A stretch of 64,000 nt of DNA from Winslowiella arboricola (GTDB lineage Bacteria; Pseudomonadota; Gammaproteobacteria; Enterobacterales; Enterobacteriaceae), in NCBI RefSeq assembly GCF_025527015.1, contig NZ_JAODIM010000038.1:124001-188000 (forward strand), read 5' to 3'. Of the stretch, positions 63,015 through 64,000 are shown in pieces. The translations under genes were made by a program, and so were the position numbers. Under the pieces are notes generated by a model. That model saw only the letters and a program-made list of their open reading frames with translations, searched no databases and was not told the origin of the DNA. Positions within the stretch are counted from its first letter, which is position 1, and the number at the start of each line of letters is the position of its first letter.

Positions 63015-64000
63015 ATGATTTCAGGAATTTTAGCATCACCGGGTATCGCTTTCGGCAAGGCACTTCTGCTGAAAGAAGATGAAATCGTTATTAACCGGAA
63101 AAAGATTTCTGCTGAAGAAGTGGATCAGGAAGTTAAGCGCTTCCTTGACGGCCGCAGTAAGGCCGCTGAACAGCTCGAAGCGATCAAAATCAAAGCCGGC
63201 GAAACATTCGGTGAAGAAAAAGAAGCGATCTTCGAAGGCCACATCATGTTGCTGGAAGATGAAGAGCTGGAGCAGGAAATCATAGCCCTGATTAAAGACG
63301 AGAAAGCCTCTGCTGACGCTGCGGCTCACGCCATTATCGAAGGCCAGGCCAAAGCGCTGGAAGAGCTGGACGATGAGTATCTGAAAGAGCGTGCAGCTGA
63401 TGTACGTGATATCGGCAAGCGTCTGCTGCAGAACATTCTTGGCCTGCATATCGTCGACCTGAGCGCGATTAAAGAAGAAGTGCTGCTGGTGGCGAAAGAC
63501 CTGACGCCTTCAGAGACCGCACAGCTGAACCTGAACAAAGTGCTGGGCTTTATTACCGATCTGGGTGGCCGTACTTCGCACACCTCGATTATGGCGCGTT
63601 CTCTGGAACTGCCTGCCATCGTCGGTACCGGCAATGTCACCACGCTGGTGAAAAATGATGATTATCTGATCCTTGATGGCGTTAACAATAAAATTTATGT
63701 TAACCCGACTGCAGACGTTATCGAGGAACTGAAAGCGGTAAACAATCAATATGTTACCGAGAAAAACGATCTGGCTAAACTGAAAGACTTGCCGGCTATC
63801 ACCCTCGATGGACATCAGGTTGAAGTGTGCGCCAATATCGGTACCGTGCGTGATATCGCGGGTGCAGAGCGCAACGGCGCAGAAGGTGTTGGCCTGTATC
63901 GTACAGAATTCCTGTTTATGGATCGCGACTCGCTGCCAACTGAAGAAGAGCAGTTCCAGGCTTATAAAGCGGTAGCGGAAGGCATGGGATCGCAGGCGGT
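63015..64000 (+). CDS. ptsI: PTS enzyme I (5' part)
   Basis: The first 328 codons of enzyme I; the gene runs off the window. The N-terminus [20 protein letters not shown] and the phosphorylated His189 in [19 protein letters not shown] are as in E. coli, and the start of the PEP-binding domain ([24 protein letters not shown]) is visible. It takes phosphate from PEP and gives it to HPr. AAGGTAAGG precedes the ATG. Confidence 0.98.
   Translation, partial: MISGILASPGIAFGKALLLKEDEIVINRKKISAEEVDQEVKRFLDGRSKAAEQLEAIKIKAGETFGEEKEAIFEGHIMLLEDEELEQEIIALIKDEKASADAAAHAIIEGQAKALEELDDEYLKERAADVRDIGKRLLQNILGLHIVDLSAIKEEVLLVAKDLTPSETAQLNLNKVLGFITDLGGRTSHTSIMARSLELPAIVGTGNVTTLVKNDDYLILDGVNNKIYVNPTADVIEELKAVNNQYVTEKNDLAKLKDLPAITLDGHQVEVCANIGTVRDIAGAERNGAEGVGLYRTEFLFMDRDSLPTEEEQFQAYKAVAEGMGSQA

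Overview
The window is a chromosomal segment of a gammaproteobacterium of the order Enterobacterales. Its backbone follows the Escherichia coli order yfdC-argW ... ypdK-alaC-ypdA-ypdB-glk ... ypeC-mntH-nupC ... alaX/alaW-yfeC-gltX-valU/X/Y-lysV ... yfeR-yfeH-ypeB-ligA-zipA-cysZ-cysK-ptsH-ptsI, with many insertions absent from E. coli. Protein divergence from E. coli, the accessory genes and a family of intergenic palindromes suggest Erwiniaceae, probably Pantoea or a close relative; the genus is an inference.

Bases 1-8500: the end of yfdC, tRNA-Arg(CCU), then a compact phage-derived bacteriocin island on the minus strand. In transcription order it holds a cleavable S24 repressor (7819-7094), an operator-flanked promoter (about 6910-6951), holin, SAR endolysin, Rz with nested Rz1, a secreted cargo protein, and a colicin D-like tRNase bacteriocin with its immunity gene. 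No integrase, replication, capsid or tail gene is visible, so this looks like a domesticated release-plus-killing cassette and not a prophage.

Bases 8500-22500: accessory genes. These include an ArcZ-like small RNA (about 9113-9193), an AraC regulator divergent from an EamA exporter, a YmgB-like protein, the pyruvate transporter gene yhjX with YpdB-like sites, a gluconolactonase-like enzyme, a muramidase with an LprI-like immunity partner, small lipoproteins, and an IclR regulator divergent from an EmrB/EmrA-type pump.

Bases 22500-36000: ypdK, alaC, a GNAT acetyltransferase, a YbiU-like protein, a repeat-containing protein of unknown function, the pyruvate-responsive two-component system ypdAB (whose known target is yhjX), glk, a glyceraldehyde-3-phosphate reductase-like aldo/keto reductase, ypeC, mntH with MntR and Fur boxes, and nupC.

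Bases 36000-43900: an organosulfur gene cluster (two sulfonate-type binding proteins, a LysR regulator, a flavin monooxygenase, a cysteine dioxygenase-like enzyme, a four-domain rhodanese), then an unrecognised three-gene cassette encoding 57, 231 and 60 residues.

Bases 44000-64000: two tRNA-Ala genes, a formate/nitrite channel, yfeC, gltX, three tRNA-Val and one tRNA-Lys followed by a 173-bp-spaced duplication, a chemoreceptor with an FlxA-like protein, yfeR/yfeH, ypeB-ligA, zipA and cysZ. Between cysZ and cysK lies an inserted segment with a TetR regulator, a flavodoxin-fold oxidoreductase, a degenerate Lgt paralogue and an IS110-family transposase. The window ends in cysK, ptsH and the first part of ptsI.

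Two palindromes (A, GGGAGCCG-N4-CGGCTCCC; B, GGGCGGCG-N4-CGCCGCCC) recur at seven intergenic places and form a REP-like family.
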